From positions 186,001 to 250,000 of the forward strand of contig JADJFV010000033.1 of the NCBI GenBank assembly GCA_016708435.1: a stretch of DNA of 64,000 nt, read 5' to 3'. The notes beneath the pieces are model-generated. The model saw only the letters and a program-made list of their open reading frames with translations. It was not told where the DNA came from and searched no databases. Source of the stretch: Leptospiraceae bacterium. Lineage in GTDB: Bacteria; Spirochaetota; Leptospiria; Leptospirales; Leptospiraceae. The translations under genes were made by a program, and so were the position numbers. Positions 43,098 through 53,272 of the stretch are shown in pieces; positions within the stretch are counted from its first letter, which is position 1; each line of letters begins with the position of its first letter.

Positions 43098-45848
43098 TTA
43101 ACCGGTTGTTCTAAGCCCACTGGCAATAGCATTAATTGATAGTAATAATTCAATCAAAAGATTATCAGCAGATGCTACGTTATGTTCGTGCAACCTTTCT
43201 CTCCATTCCTTTAAAAGATTTATCTGCATTAAATGTAAGCTCTTTAAGCCGGAACTTCTAAGGAATAAAGTTTTGAACATTCTTGGTCTTCTTGTTTCTG
43301 TAGTTGATTCAAAAAGAATCGATAGCATTTCTTTTGTTTTATCGTATTCAGTAATAATTTGATTTAGGTATTTTTCTCGCACATGCTCATCGTCTACAAG
43401 TTGACCGTATAATAGCATGATTTCCTTGTCCGCATTATACACATTTGTCTCAACATTCATCATCAAGTATCGAAAGAAAGGCCATGTAATAATTTCTTTT
43501 TGCAAAATGGAAAATGAATCAGGAGATTTCTTTTGTAAGTCGGCTAACGCACTGCCTACACCAAACCAGCCAGGCAAAAAGAAGCGGGATTGATTCCAGC
43601 TAAATACCCAGGGTATTGCTCGCAAATCTTTTAAAGAACGTTTGCCTGTTCTACGCGCTGGTCTAGATCCAATTCGACTATTTTCTAATGCATCAATTGG
43701 AGTAGCCTGACTATAAAAAATCATAAAACCTTCTGATCGAACTAAGCTTTCATATACCTTGCGACTTTTCTCAGCTAGACCTTGAACTAAGTTTTCTAGA
43801 TGAACGGGGGTTTTCTTGATTATCCGGTGCCGTTGGCTAACACCCGTTACACCGGAAACTAATAATTCCAAATTATAAGTAGCATTGATTAAGTTTGCAA
43901 ATTGTTGCGCAATGCTTTCGCCTTGTATCGTTGAACGGATATTACCCGTTAGTGTTGGATGAGGAAGCGCATCTAGAAAATGATGAGTCTTTCCTCCACC
44001 GCGGCTAATACTCCCGCCTCGCCCATGAAAGAAATTAATCTTCACTCCGTGTTTTCTTCCTATTTCGTCAATTTCCATTTGTGCTTTGTAAAGATACCAT
44101 TGACTTGCTATTATTCCGCCGTCTTTATTGCTATCACTATATCCTAGCATTACTTGTTGGGTAGGAATTCCATCGGGAAAAGATTGATAGGCTAGGCTTA
44201 GCTTTGTCATGGGATGAGATAAAAATTCATTTATAATCGGTGCGCATTTTTCTAAATCTTCGATGGTTTCAAATAGCGGAACTACTGGCAAAAGGCAAAC
44301 AAGTCCTTCTGTAGTGTTCATAACGAGCCCTGCTTCTCTAGCGAAGAGGTAAACAACGAGTAGATCCGAGAGCTTTCTTGTCATACTAACTATAAGCGAG
44401 CCAATTCCAGAAGTTCCGTATTTTTTTACATATTCTCCAATTACCAGATAACAGTCTCTTACCGCTTGCGCTTCTCCTTCCAGTGGCATCCCGGGACCAA
44501 GGAATGGGCGAGCAGATTCCAATTCTGAATTTAGAAACTGTAAACGCTCAAACTCATTCCAGTCAGAGAAATAAATATTTTTACTACCTGAAGCTTTCAT
44601 AAGTCCAGCAAGTGCTTTGTCATGGAATTCACTGTTTTGTCTTATATCTAGTGATGCTAAATGAAAGCCAAATGTTTGCACAATTCTTTCTAGCGAAAAA
44701 ATATCATATTCCACAATTCGAAATGCATCTACTTCTAAAAGAGAATCTCGCAACAGGGCAATGTCTTTTAATAAAGTAAAGTGATCCAGGTAAGTAAATT
44801 CATTTTCTGAATTTTCTTTAGAAGAGATTGGAGTTCTAGCTAATAGAATATTTACAAATTGTCGCCAGGGTTCGTTTGGATTACGGCTAATACATCTTTT
44901 CCCCACTTCGCCTAATATTACAGTCCATTCTGATATATACTGCAAGAGTCTTCTTGGAACAGAATGTAAATTCTCTGAAAGACTGAGACGAGATGCAAGG
45001 TGTAAAAGCTGAGTGTGAATGAGGTTAAGAGCTGTTTCACGCAATTCTAAGAGTGTTTCTTTTGTAACAGTAGCGGTTACTAATGGATGTCCATCTCTGT
45101 CTCCGCCTACCCAATTCCCAAAACTAATTCGCGGTAATTTTTCAATTCGATTGATAAGAGTTGGATCAAAGGAGTTTTCTAACCAGGCTTGTTTTAATTT
45201 TTTATCCTGCAAAATAATCGCACTAGGAAATACATTTTTTAGATAATGGATAATATTTTTTCTTTCTGAATTGATGTCTGGTTTTTGTAAGTAAATTTCA
45301 CCTGTACGCCAAAGTCTTTCTAAGCAGAGTTTAATTTCATTTCTAAGATTTTCTTTTTCGGCTGGAGTCCAAATTGGATTTTCTCGTTTGACTAGAAGTA
45401 GGTATAGTTCTCGGTGTTGGTCTAGAACTGTAGCTCGTTTTGCTTCGGTAGGGTGAGCCGTTAAAACTGGTTGCACATGCACTTCCGAAAAGGTCTTTGA
45501 AATTTCAATTCCGCCGAGCCCATGCTCACGCAGTCTTTTGATATGCTCTCCCCAAGAGCCAACTATAAAATCAATTCCACTTTCGATTTCTACAGATCTT
45601 CTAAATTGAGTAGCAGCATTTTCCTCTACCATGTTTAGAAGTTGGAAAGAAATTGATAATGCCTGTGATGCTCGCAAAGGTAGGTTTGACTCTTCCGTTT
45701 CAAAATAGGAGGAAATCTTATTTCCTTCGATCCAAGGCAAGCTTGCTGCTAGGTCATCTTCTTTTAATTCAATCAAAACTTCTTTGAAACAAGACATTAA
45801 AAAGTGTAAATCGCTTTGGACTTTATCTATTTTCTTTTCTTTTTGCAT
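43098..45848 (-). CDS. ppc: Phosphoenolpyruvate carboxylase
   Basis: 916 residues, full length. The two active-site regions are VLTAHPTEAKRATVLDQHRE (catalytic His) and FFHGRGGSISRGGGKTHHFL, with GYSDSNKDGGIIASQWYLYK between. The end ASGLRTTG is typical. It makes oxaloacetate from PEP and bicarbonate for anaplerosis. GGAG lies 10 bases before the ATG. It appears to lead a transcript with the glycosylase and murJ. Confidence 0.97.
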   Translation of the reverse strand: MQKEKKIDKVQSDLHFLMSCFKEVLIELKEDDLAASLPWIEGNKISSYFETEESNLPLRASQALSISFQLLNMVEENAATQFRRSVEIESGIDFIVGSWGEHIKRLREHGLGGIEISKTFSEVHVQPVLTAHPTEAKRATVLDQHRELYLLLVKRENPIWTPAEKENLRNEIKLCLERLWRTGEIYLQKPDINSERKNIIHYLKNVFPSAIILQDKKLKQAWLENSFDPTLINRIEKLPRISFGNWVGGDRDGHPLVTATVTKETLLELRETALNLIHTQLLHLASRLSLSENLHSVPRRLLQYISEWTVILGEVGKRCISRNPNEPWRQFVNILLARTPISSKENSENEFTYLDHFTLLKDIALLRDSLLEVDAFRIVEYDIFSLERIVQTFGFHLASLDIRQNSEFHDKALAGLMKASGSKNIYFSDWNEFERLQFLNSELESARPFLGPGMPLEGEAQAVRDCYLVIGEYVKKYGTSGIGSLIVSMTRKLSDLLVVYLFAREAGLVMNTTEGLVCLLPVVPLFETIEDLEKCAPIINEFLSHPMTKLSLAYQSFPDGIPTQQVMLGYSDSNKDGGIIASQWYLYKAQMEIDEIGRKHGVKINFFHGRGGSISRGGGKTHHFLDALPHPTLTGNIRSTIQGESIAQQFANLINATYNLELLVSGVTGVSQRHRIIKKTPVHLENLVQGLAEKSRKVYESLVRSEGFMIFYSQATPIDALENSRIGSRPARRTGKRSLKDLRAIPWVFSWNQSRFFLPGWFGVGSALADLQKKSPDSFSILQKEIITWPFFRYLMMNVETNVYNADKEIMLLYGQLVDDEHVREKYLNQIITEYDKTKEMLSILFESTTETRRPRMFKTLFLRSSGLKSLHLMQINLLKEWRERLHEHNVASADNLLIELLLSINAIASGLRTTG

Positions 45849-45914
45849 ACCAATTGGTCTCCTGTATAATAATTTACCATATTTTTAATTATCTACTTCG
45901 CTACTAAAAAAAAC

Positions 45915-45944
45915 TTGACAGGTGGTAAAAAAAGGAAGCATATC
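45915..45944 (+). promoter_or_regulatory. Possible promoter of the EamA transporter gene
   Basis: TTGACA at 45915-45920, an 18-base spacer and CATATC at 45939-45944. The -35 box is perfect, the -10 box fair. It lies about 80 bases before the ATG at 46026. Confidence 0.45.
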
Positions 45945-46025
45945 ATCATTTAATCTAATAACCGTCTTTATTCGTTGAATTTTTTACCTTAGAATTGCCG
46001 ATATTTGCGGAAGGGAATATTATAA

Positions 46026-47129
46026 ATGCCAAAAAAGAAACCTGGAACTTCAAATCGAAATACGTCTCCAAAGGTTGAGGCGATAGAGACTTCAACCGAA
46101 TCCGAACAAACAACGGCGCCACCTATTACACCTCCCCCGGTAGCGCATCAGCATAGTCACTTAACAAAGGGCTTGATTCTAATTCTTACTTCTTCTTTAC
46201 TCCTTTCTTTTCAGAATGTTGTAACGCGTGTGATTCTAAGTCCTAAGTCTCTTTTTGGATTATTTGATGGAATTGTGCTAAATTCTAGTTTATCCAATTC
46301 TCTTCTTATCTTAGTTTTACGTTGCGCGGTTGTATTGCCGATTATGGCATTCATTGTAGCGCCAAGACTCCATAAAAATACCTGGCAGGATATCAGGGAT
46401 TTACCTAAGCCGGAAAACAAAACAAGATTCCTAAGTGTTTTAAGTAGCGGTTTTTTCCTATTTTGCTCTCAGCTTTGTATGTATGTTGCACTAGGTTCAA
46501 TTCCTACAGGTATTGCTACAACGATTTTTTTCATTTATCCTACCATTACCATTTTACTTATGTGGGCTCTGTTTGGTGATAGACCTTCTCTTCCGCTTGT
46601 TTTTGCCATGGTTACAATTTATATCGGTGGGTTTATGACAATACCTGCGGCTGCATTTACACCGAAAGGGGAAGGCAACTTTGTGCTAGGTGCTTCGACT
46701 GCGGCAATGTCTGGAATAGCGTTTGCAGGGTATATCATTATGATTAAAAATGCTAAGATGCATCCCGCACCTTTCACTATCGTGAATTTTTCTATTATCC
46801 TTCTATTGGGTGGAGCGATTCTTCCTTTTATGAATTACCAAATAGATTCCACACATACAATGGATTTAGTGTATGGAACTTTGATTCTTGCAACAACGAC
46901 GCTCGTTGGTTATCTCCTTCAAAATTTTGGTGTTCCACTTGTCGGTCCTTCTCTTGCTTCTGTAATTGGAGCCAGTGGTCCTGCAGTGACAGCACTCATG
47001 GCATTAGTTTTAATTGATGAAACATTGAATTTACAACAAGCATTGGGAGTATTTCTCGTTACTCTTTGGGTGTTAGGAATCAGTGTGGAAAATATGAAGA
47101 AATCTCCGGTACCGCCTCCTAAGAAATAG
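46026..47129 (+). CDS. EamA-family (DMT superfamily) transporter
   Basis: 367 residues. A 50-residue Pro/Thr-rich cytoplasmic leader precedes ten membrane helices in two EamA repeats (SRILGL absent; LILTSSLLLSFQNVVTRVIL in the first, LGASTAAMSGIAFAGYIIMI in the second). The family exports amino acids, nucleotides or other metabolites; the substrate is unknown. GGAAGGGA about 9 bases upstream of the ATG. Probably monocistronic. Confidence 0.85.
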   Translation: MPKKKPGTSNRNTSPKVEAIETSTESEQTTAPPITPPPVAHQHSHLTKGLILILTSSLLLSFQNVVTRVILSPKSLFGLFDGIVLNSSLSNSLLILVLRCAVVLPIMAFIVAPRLHKNTWQDIRDLPKPENKTRFLSVLSSGFFLFCSQLCMYVALGSIPTGIATTIFFIYPTITILLMWALFGDRPSLPLVFAMVTIYIGGFMTIPAAAFTPKGEGNFVLGASTAAMSGIAFAGYIIMIKNAKMHPAPFTIVNFSIILLLGGAILPFMNYQIDSTHTMDLVYGTLILATTTLVGYLLQNFGVPLVGPSLASVIGASGPAVTALMALVLIDETLNLQQALGVFLVTLWVLGISVENMKKSPVPPPKK

Positions 47130-47254
47130 AATCCTTTCTTCTTCGCTTTAATAAGCATTTATTCACTTATGATTTATTGCAGTTAGTTTCATTTTTCTTC
47201 CGAAAATGAAACTAGGTGCAGTAAATCTACCAAATATCTTTTGGGATCAATTTC

Positions 47255-48514
47255 ATGAATAGAAAACTATTACTCAGTTCCTTTTTACTTTTATTTCAGA
47301 CAGAAATTTTTTACGCAGAAACTCCAGCCAAAATTGATAAATCAGAAATGAATCGAATCGTTTTGTGGGAAGGGGAAATTACTGGAATTTACAAAGACAA
47401 GGGTGCTGTTAGAACTCTCATTTCGCATAATCCGGAATGGGTTGGTGCTAACTTTGAAGAAATTAAAGCAGGCATTCTTAAAAAGAAAAAATTCGAATTG
47501 AGACAAAAGGTAACGAATAAAAAAATCGGATACTTTATTGTTACTAACGTTGAACTAGAAAAAGAAATCGAAAAAAATAAAAGAACCGACTATCAGATTT
47601 TATTGAATGGAAAATTTGACTTAGGTAAGAAATCACATTATAGCTTTATTTCAAATGATTTTACAATTTCTATGACTAGGTATGAAGAAAGTTACCTAGA
47701 TCCTTCGGCTTTCTTTAAGGATAATATCACTTCGCCGTCAAAGACATTTATTCACCCAATAGATAAAAAAGAAATGATTCTTATTCCCTCTGGAGTTTTT
47801 ATTTTTGGTCAAGGCTCAGATGGAGAATTGGATAATTATAATCCTGCTTTTCAGTCACCAGACGATACCAATTTGACGGAGATTGCTTCCTTTTATATTG
47901 ATAAGTATGAAGTCACAAATGAGGAATATGCCCGTTATCTGCGTGATACAAATGCAAAGGCACCACTTTATTGGGTGAATGGAAAGTATCCGGACGGAAA
48001 AGAGCATCATCCAGTGGTGTCTCTTTCTTATAGGGAAGTAGAGCGTTATGCTTCTTGGGCAGGTAAAAGAGTTCCAACTGAATTTGAATGGGAAAAAGCC
48101 GCGCGTGGACAAGGACTAACTAGGACTTTAAAGAGAGATGAGTCTTATACAATCGAACTACAAACTATTAAATATCCATTTGGAAATAAATTTGACTCTC
48201 TCCTTTGCAATACAAAAGAAAGCAAAATTAACGATACAGTCTCTGTTTATGAGTTAGCGGCTAAGGGTGCTAGTCCGTTTGGTGTCATTGGAATGTGTGG
48301 TAATGCCGCAGAGTGGACAAGCAGTTGGTATGCTGCTTATGAAGGACATTTTACAAAGAATCCTGCTTTTGGAAAACAATACAAAGTTATTAGGGGTGGA
48401 TCTTTTTTTGATGATAAAAAATCTTCTACAGTTTATTTTCGCTCCTACGGGGGTAATCCTAATTTGGCGGAGGACAGAAGAGCTGGGTTTAGGTTAGTTA
48501 AGGATTTGAATTAA
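47255..48514 (+). CDS. SUMF1-fold (FGE-sulfatase-like) secreted protein
   Basis: 419 residues with a Sec signal (LLLSSFLLLFQTEIFYA), a non-conserved domain to about 165, and a SUMF1/FGE domain from about 170: MILIPSGVFIFGQGSDGE, FYIDKYEVTNEEYARYL, AGKRVPTEFEWEKAARG, CGNAAEWTSSW and VIRGGSFFDDKKSSTVYF. The last segment lacks the two active-site Cys of true formylglycine-generating enzymes, so this is likely a binding-fold member, not an FGE. It is 2 bases before the P450 gene. Confidence 0.85.
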   Translation: MNRKLLLSSFLLLFQTEIFYAETPAKIDKSEMNRIVLWEGEITGIYKDKGAVRTLISHNPEWVGANFEEIKAGILKKKKFELRQKVTNKKIGYFIVTNVELEKEIEKNKRTDYQILLNGKFDLGKKSHYSFISNDFTISMTRYEESYLDPSAFFKDNITSPSKTFIHPIDKKEMILIPSGVFIFGQGSDGELDNYNPAFQSPDDTNLTEIASFYIDKYEVTNEEYARYLRDTNAKAPLYWVNGKYPDGKEHHPVVSLSYREVERYASWAGKRVPTEFEWEKAARGQGLTRTLKRDESYTIELQTIKYPFGNKFDSLLCNTKESKINDTVSVYELAAKGASPFGVIGMCGNAAEWTSSWYAAYEGHFTKNPAFGKQYKVIRGGSFFDDKKSSTVYFRSYGGNPNLAEDRRAGFRLVKDLN

Positions 48515-48516
48515 GT

Positions 48517-49848
48517 ATGATCAAACAACCAATACCGAGTGTTACAGGATGGAAAGCATTTAAAAAAAGTAAAATGCTAAAAACAGATACGATTGGCTTT
48601 TTCGTGTCACAATTTGAATCTCATGGAGATATGTTTCATTTTAATCTTTTAGGGTTAAATATGTATTTGCTCCGAGATCCTAGTTTAATTCGTTATGTGT
48701 TGCAAGAGAATAACAGTAATTATACGAAGAGTGTTTTCTATAAGGAATTGGAAATCATTATAGGCAAAGGCTTATTAACCAGTGAGGGGAGTGAGTGGAA
48801 GAAAAATCGTAGGCTTGCTCAATCAGCGTTTAAGAAAAGCTCGATAGAAGGATTTATTCCTATTTATTTTGAAGAGGCTGATTCAATTATACAAGATTGG
48901 AAAGGCAAAACTCAAATCGATATGGCAAAAGAGATGATGCGGCTAACGTTTAGAATTGTAGGAGGAGCCTTATTTAGTGCAAAGCTAGATGAAGACGCTC
49001 ACATTGTAGACCGCTCTATGGGCATTGCTCTTGAGGAAGTAACAAAGCGTATCCAATCGCCAATTAGAATTCCATACTTCCTACCAATTCCTGCAAATCT
49101 AAGGTTAAAAAAAGCTGTTCGTGATCTGAATGGTGTCGTAAGCAAAATTATTTCAAATCGAATTAATTCTGGAGAAAGAGTAAAAGATTTACTGGATACT
49201 TTGATTTATGCGCGGGATGAAGAAACGGGTCTAGGACTGAGTCAAAAGCAAATTCAAGATGAAGTGGTTACGTTTTTACTAGCAGGGCATGAGACTACTT
49301 CGAATGCACTCACATGGACATTCTATCTTTTATCGGAGCATTCTGAAATTAGAAAAAAAGTCATCGAGGAAATTCGAAGTAATATTCCTTTAACTGGTAA
49401 AATTTCAATGGCAGATTTAGAAAAGCTATCTTTGACGGGGAGAGTTTTGCAAGAGTCTATGCGTCTTTATCCTCCCGTATGGATTATAGAACGAAATGCG
49501 ATTGGCGATGATGTTATTGGTGAAACGAAAGTAGCCGCAGGCTCTCTAATTTCCATTTGCACTTATGCAGTTCATCATAATCCGGAAATATGGGATGAGC
49601 CTGAAAAATTTGATCCAGATAGATTTCTTCCTGAGAACGAAACTAAAAGACACAACTTCGCCTACATCCCATTTGGCGGTGGACCGAGAATATGTATAGG
49701 CAATAACTTTGCTTTTACGGAGGCTATGATGATACTTGCTTCTATTTTAAGAGTTTACGAGCCATTAGTCGCTCCTGATCAAAAAGTTGAGAAGGAGCCA
49801 TTAGTTACTTTACGAACGAAGTATGGATTGAAAATGAATTTAGGATGA
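48517..49848 (+). CDS. Cytochrome P450
   Basis: 443 residues. The oxygen-binding helix has AGHETTSNALTW, the ExxR is in ESMRLYPPVW, and the heme ligand Cys is in FGGGPRICIGNNFA. All essential motifs are present. It inserts one oxygen atom into an organic substrate and needs electron donors not found nearby. The substrate is unknown. The gene follows the SUMF1-fold gene at 2 bases, so they are an operon, a pairing with no obvious known logic. Confidence 0.95.
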   Translation: MIKQPIPSVTGWKAFKKSKMLKTDTIGFFVSQFESHGDMFHFNLLGLNMYLLRDPSLIRYVLQENNSNYTKSVFYKELEIIIGKGLLTSEGSEWKKNRRLAQSAFKKSSIEGFIPIYFEEADSIIQDWKGKTQIDMAKEMMRLTFRIVGGALFSAKLDEDAHIVDRSMGIALEEVTKRIQSPIRIPYFLPIPANLRLKKAVRDLNGVVSKIISNRINSGERVKDLLDTLIYARDEETGLGLSQKQIQDEVVTFLLAGHETTSNALTWTFYLLSEHSEIRKKVIEEIRSNIPLTGKISMADLEKLSLTGRVLQESMRLYPPVWIIERNAIGDDVIGETKVAAGSLISICTYAVHHNPEIWDEPEKFDPDRFLPENETKRHNFAYIPFGGGPRICIGNNFAFTEAMMILASILRVYEPLVAPDQKVEKEPLVTLRTKYGLKMNLG

Positions 49849-50265
49849 TGAGGATTCCTCTTTCGGTCTTGTCCAACGTTCTAGAAAAAAAACTCCAAGT
49901 GTAAGAAAAGGAAGAATGGCAATTCCGTAAATAATGAATCCCACTGTCGATAAGAAAAAAATAGAAGAAGCCATTTCGCTAGTCTTAATCATATTTGAAT
50001 CATCTGTAGTTATAAGAACAAAGGAAAGCATTATAGCCGCGCAGTAGACCAAAAGGATTCCTATGAGTAGAAGTTTTCTCAATCGTTTTGTTTTTATTTT
50101 TGTGCCAGCATAGCCTAATACTAATCCTATGATTGGAAACGCAGGAATGAGTATTGTCAATGCTCCCAATTCTCCTATTTCTTTCAATCCGATTAGATAT
50201 AAGAAAATCCCAAGTCCTAGAAGTAAAAGAATGGAAACTATTATACCTTTTAAAAGATTATGCAT
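49840..50265 (-). CDS. Membrane protein with four predicted helices
   Basis: 141 residues. Helices: GIIVSILLLLGLGIFLYLIG, ALTILIPAFPIIGLVLGYAG, LLIGILLVYCAAIMLSFVLI and FFLSTVGFIIYGIAILPFLT. No known family. Its 3' end overlaps the convergent P450 end by 9 bases. It is a single gene between P450 and a repeat element. Confidence 0.55.
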   Translation of the reverse strand: MHNLLKGIIVSILLLLGLGIFLYLIGLKEIGELGALTILIPAFPIIGLVLGYAGTKIKTKRLRKLLLIGILLVYCAAIMLSFVLITTDDSNMIKTSEMASSIFFLSTVGFIIYGIAILPFLTLGVFFLERWTRPKEESSSS

Positions 50266-50310
50266 TCATTCATGAAAAAGATATATTTGTAAAAATGCAA
50301 GAATTTAATA

Positions 50311-50513
50311 ACTCACCTACGCAAAGCAATAAAATTATGGAAAATTTAATGAAAGTAATAATATTAGATAAATCTAATGAATTAATAGAATCAATAGCCC
50401 GCCTTATGTTGCGCCCACTCGGAAGCAACATTGAGTTTGGCGAACCCACCGTTAGGTGTAACCCACACATCCAGCGCTGGGCACGCTGGTCACTCACCTT
50501 GCGTAAGGTGAGT
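50311..50513. repeat. 203-bp repeat with inverted ends (MITE-like, family 1, inverted copy)
   Basis: Left end ACTCACCTACGCAA (one T shorter than the consensus) and right end a hairpin ACTCACCTT, GCGT, AAGGTGAGT. The reverse complement aligns along its length with the element at 26621-26816: GTTACACCTAACGGTGGGTT and CGGGCTATT are shared, and the AT-rich half is similar. It fills most of the gap between the membrane gene and the metallophosphoesterase. Confidence 0.85.
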
Positions 50514-50518
50514 TAATA

Positions 50519-50608
50519 ATGGACTTTTATTCTGAGAATGGAATATTACACCGAGGAATTTTAAATGAACAAAAATATTTTGAATGTAATGGAATTATGA
50601 ATGGCTGA
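50519..50608 (+). pseudogene. 29-codon ORF, possible gene remnant next to the repeat
   Basis: The repeat end AAGGTGAG lies a few bases before an ATG at 50519, which opens a 29-residue ORF (MDFYSENGILHRGILNEQKY, then FECNGIMNG) that ends inside the next gene's start region. The content resembles one unit of MORN-type or YwqK-like tandem proteins, so it may be what is left of such a gene after the repeat inserted. It is too short to be certain. Confidence 0.3.
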
Positions 50609-52004
50609 TATTCAATATATCTGTTTATCTGATTTGCACTTTGGTGCGTATAATAGTCTATTAACCTACACTTCATCCGATGGTAAATTGGATTCAGGAA
50701 AAAAATCGGATGTTTTAATTCACTTTCTAAATATATTAGAAGAAATAATATCGAAAGTAAATAAAAAAAGAAAAGCCAAATTTATTTTGAATGGGGATAT
50801 ATTCGAATTAGCCCTTGCCAACACAAATGAGGCAGTGATGACGTTTGATTCCTTTTTGGAACTTGCTTTTATTAAAAGCAGACGGGAATTATTCTCTGAT
50901 AAAATGATTTTTATTCCCGGCAATCATGACCACCATCTATGGGAGACAGCGAGGGAAAGACAATATCTAGAATATATGACTAAGCTAGAACCCGGTGAAT
51001 TCATTGAACCACCTTGGCATCATACTAAAATGATTAAGCCCAATCCACTTAAGTCAAGATTCATAACCATTCTAATGCAACGTCATAAAAATTTACGAGA
51101 CGGGCGGGCAATGACAGTTTACCCCAACCTGACTCTCGTGAATCGTGATACAGAAAAATACGTTGTCATCTCACATGGACATTTTATAGAAAATATTTAT
51201 TACTTGATGAGCAATTTACAATCAATCTTACTTAATTCTAAATCTTTTCCTGAAACGATAGATCAGATTGAGAGAGAGAATTTTGCCTGGATAGACTTTT
51301 TCTGGTCTGTGCTAGGACGCTCGGGGGATGTAGGAACTAGCATTGGGATCATGTATGATATGCTACAAGATGAGAAGGCACTCAATGAACTTGCAAATAA
51401 TCTTGTCACATACTTATTGAAGCGAGGAGATTTCCCTAGTTCATTACAAAATATGCTCAAGCCAATCATTGGATATATATTGACGAAGGTAGTGAGTCAG
51501 ATTGCTGTAAATGAGAGAGGGCTAACAGATGATATTCTCGGAAAGGATGCAATGAGTGGATTACGAGCATATATCACTGGACCTTTGAAGTTGCAGTTCA
51601 TGCATGAGAATAAGAATGTTTTGCCGAAAAAAATGGAATTTGTATTTGGACATACGCATAAGCCGTTTTGTAAAATGGAATCTGGATTTGCTGAAACTGG
51701 CTATCCCGAACAAATTGGAATTATTAACACTGGCGGATGGGTGATTGATACAGTTTTACCACAAAAGCAAGTAGGGGGAGCAATCACTCTCATTGATGAA
51801 GATAAAAATACCGTTTTACTAAGACTCTATAATGAGACAGATTTGGAAATTAAATTAGAAACCACAGAAAACGAAAATCCACTGTTTCAAAAGTTGGTTG
51901 AAAAAATAAATTTAAAATCTAAGACCTTTGCTGATTTCACTAAGTCCGTCGATTTGGGAATTCAAAATAAAAGATTGGTCATTAAAAATAGAATTAGCAA
52001 GTAA
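50601..52004 (+). CDS. Calcineurin-like metallophosphoesterase
   Basis: 467 residues. The metal-binding motifs are intact: CLSDLHFGAY, LNGDIFEL, IPGNHDHHLW, VISHGHFIE and FGHTHKPF. The insert between about 150 and 360 is helical and specific to this group. Substrates of the family include nucleotides, phospholipids and phosphoproteins; none can be named. The start at 50601 is the first ATG in frame. Confidence 0.85.
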   Translation: MADIQYICLSDLHFGAYNSLLTYTSSDGKLDSGKKSDVLIHFLNILEEIISKVNKKRKAKFILNGDIFELALANTNEAVMTFDSFLELAFIKSRRELFSDKMIFIPGNHDHHLWETARERQYLEYMTKLEPGEFIEPPWHHTKMIKPNPLKSRFITILMQRHKNLRDGRAMTVYPNLTLVNRDTEKYVVISHGHFIENIYYLMSNLQSILLNSKSFPETIDQIERENFAWIDFFWSVLGRSGDVGTSIGIMYDMLQDEKALNELANNLVTYLLKRGDFPSSLQNMLKPIIGYILTKVVSQIAVNERGLTDDILGKDAMSGLRAYITGPLKLQFMHENKNVLPKKMEFVFGHTHKPFCKMESGFAETGYPEQIGIINTGGWVIDTVLPQKQVGGAITLIDEDKNTVLLRLYNETDLEIKLETTENENPLFQKLVEKINLKSKTFADFTKSVDLGIQNKRLVIKNRISK

Positions 52005-52163
52005 TATTGCCCTCTGGAAAACGCCGTAGCTACTTTTTTGATAAAATCAACGAAAGCAAGTTCAATTTTAAACTTTCTTATAAGCATCTTCTGACCGATA
52101 CTCTATAGTGTCGGTTTCTTATGCTAGCATCTACAGACAAAAACAATTGCAACCAGGTATGAA

Positions 52164-53267
52164 ATGAAACGTTTAATTTTGCTTCTAACTCTTTTTATCG
52201 TGAGTCCTTCTTTATTTTCTGTCTCTCCTGATATGGATAATCTCAATATTCTTATCAATGAAAACAAAATTCACTTTGAATTTATCAACGTAGTTCTGAG
52301 TAATCTTATTAAGCCGCAAGCGGAGCCCGAAAAGCTTACAGACTATGCAAATACAAAAATAAAGCCAGAAGCGGCAGCAAAGCGAATCATTGACAAAGAT
52401 GATTCCTTTTATTATGGAAAATTTCTAGAAGCCAATCAAAAAGACTTTGAAGGGAATCTATTATACTTTCGAGGAGATTATGGGGAAGCACACAAGCCTC
52501 TCAAAGAAGCACAGGGAAAAATAAAAGAATTATATGAAGATGCACTAGAGCGGCATACAGAGCATACCCGCGTGTTAGTTGCTTACGCTGCACAAAGAAT
52601 CATAAAGTCAAATGACTATAGTTCTAAACATTTAATGAAGCTTGCTTTTCGTGATTTGAAAATCGCTGAAGACTATTATCAGCTTGGTTGGAATCAAGCC
52701 CCGTATCAGTTTAGAAATAAAATATCTCTCTATGAAGATGGATTTCGTGCCTCAAGAAGAGCGAGACGATTGACGATTCTTGCTCTTATGAATTTTAAAA
52801 CGGCGAATGAAGATAAGAACACTTACAAGAAGCAATCACTCAGTGAGTTACACAATTCTGTCAATGAAGGAAAAGTGAATGACTATGAATATATCAAAGT
52901 GACGCTTAGAAATTTTATTGAAAACAAAATCATCGAAGGTAAAATTTCTACAACAGTTACGTTTCCTCGACCTAAAGGTGCAACGGATTATGAATTTAAA
53001 GCAAATAATTCAGGCACTCTTGACTTGATGGAAATGCTAGATGATTGCTATGCGATTATTACTTACAATCGAATTTCAATTCTTGATGAGACAAACAATG
53101 TTATCCGCAAAGACTCACCGGGTCCCGTAACACCAGAAAGTAATGCGAAACCAGCACCTGCTACTGGTGCCGGCACATCGCAACCAGTGAAATCAACACC
53201 AGCAACAAATCCACCGACTAATACTAATACAGGCAATCCTGTGGACTCACTACAAAAAAAGGAATAA
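52164..53267 (+). CDS. Hypothetical secreted helical protein
   Basis: 367 residues with a Sec signal (MKRLILLLTLFIVSPSLFSV). The mature part is mostly charged helix (about 40-280), and the end (about 315-367) is a low-complexity Pro/Thr/Ala/Asn tail (PAPATGAGTSQPVKSTPATN) ending SLQKKE. No family is recognised. It is followed at 5 bases by a similar gene, and the shared layout suggests related or partner proteins of the periplasm. Confidence 0.6.
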   Translation: MKRLILLLTLFIVSPSLFSVSPDMDNLNILINENKIHFEFINVVLSNLIKPQAEPEKLTDYANTKIKPEAAAKRIIDKDDSFYYGKFLEANQKDFEGNLLYFRGDYGEAHKPLKEAQGKIKELYEDALERHTEHTRVLVAYAAQRIIKSNDYSSKHLMKLAFRDLKIAEDYYQLGWNQAPYQFRNKISLYEDGFRASRRARRLTILALMNFKTANEDKNTYKKQSLSELHNSVNEGKVNDYEYIKVTLRNFIENKIIEGKISTTVTFPRPKGATDYEFKANNSGTLDLMEMLDDCYAIITYNRISILDETNNVIRKDSPGPVTPESNAKPAPATGAGTSQPVKSTPATNPPTNTNTGNPVDSLQKKE

Positions 53268-53272
53268 TTACT

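Noticed and set aside
47255..48514. True formylglycine-generating enzyme
   Set aside because: The catalytic Cys pair is missing and no sulfatase accompanies it.
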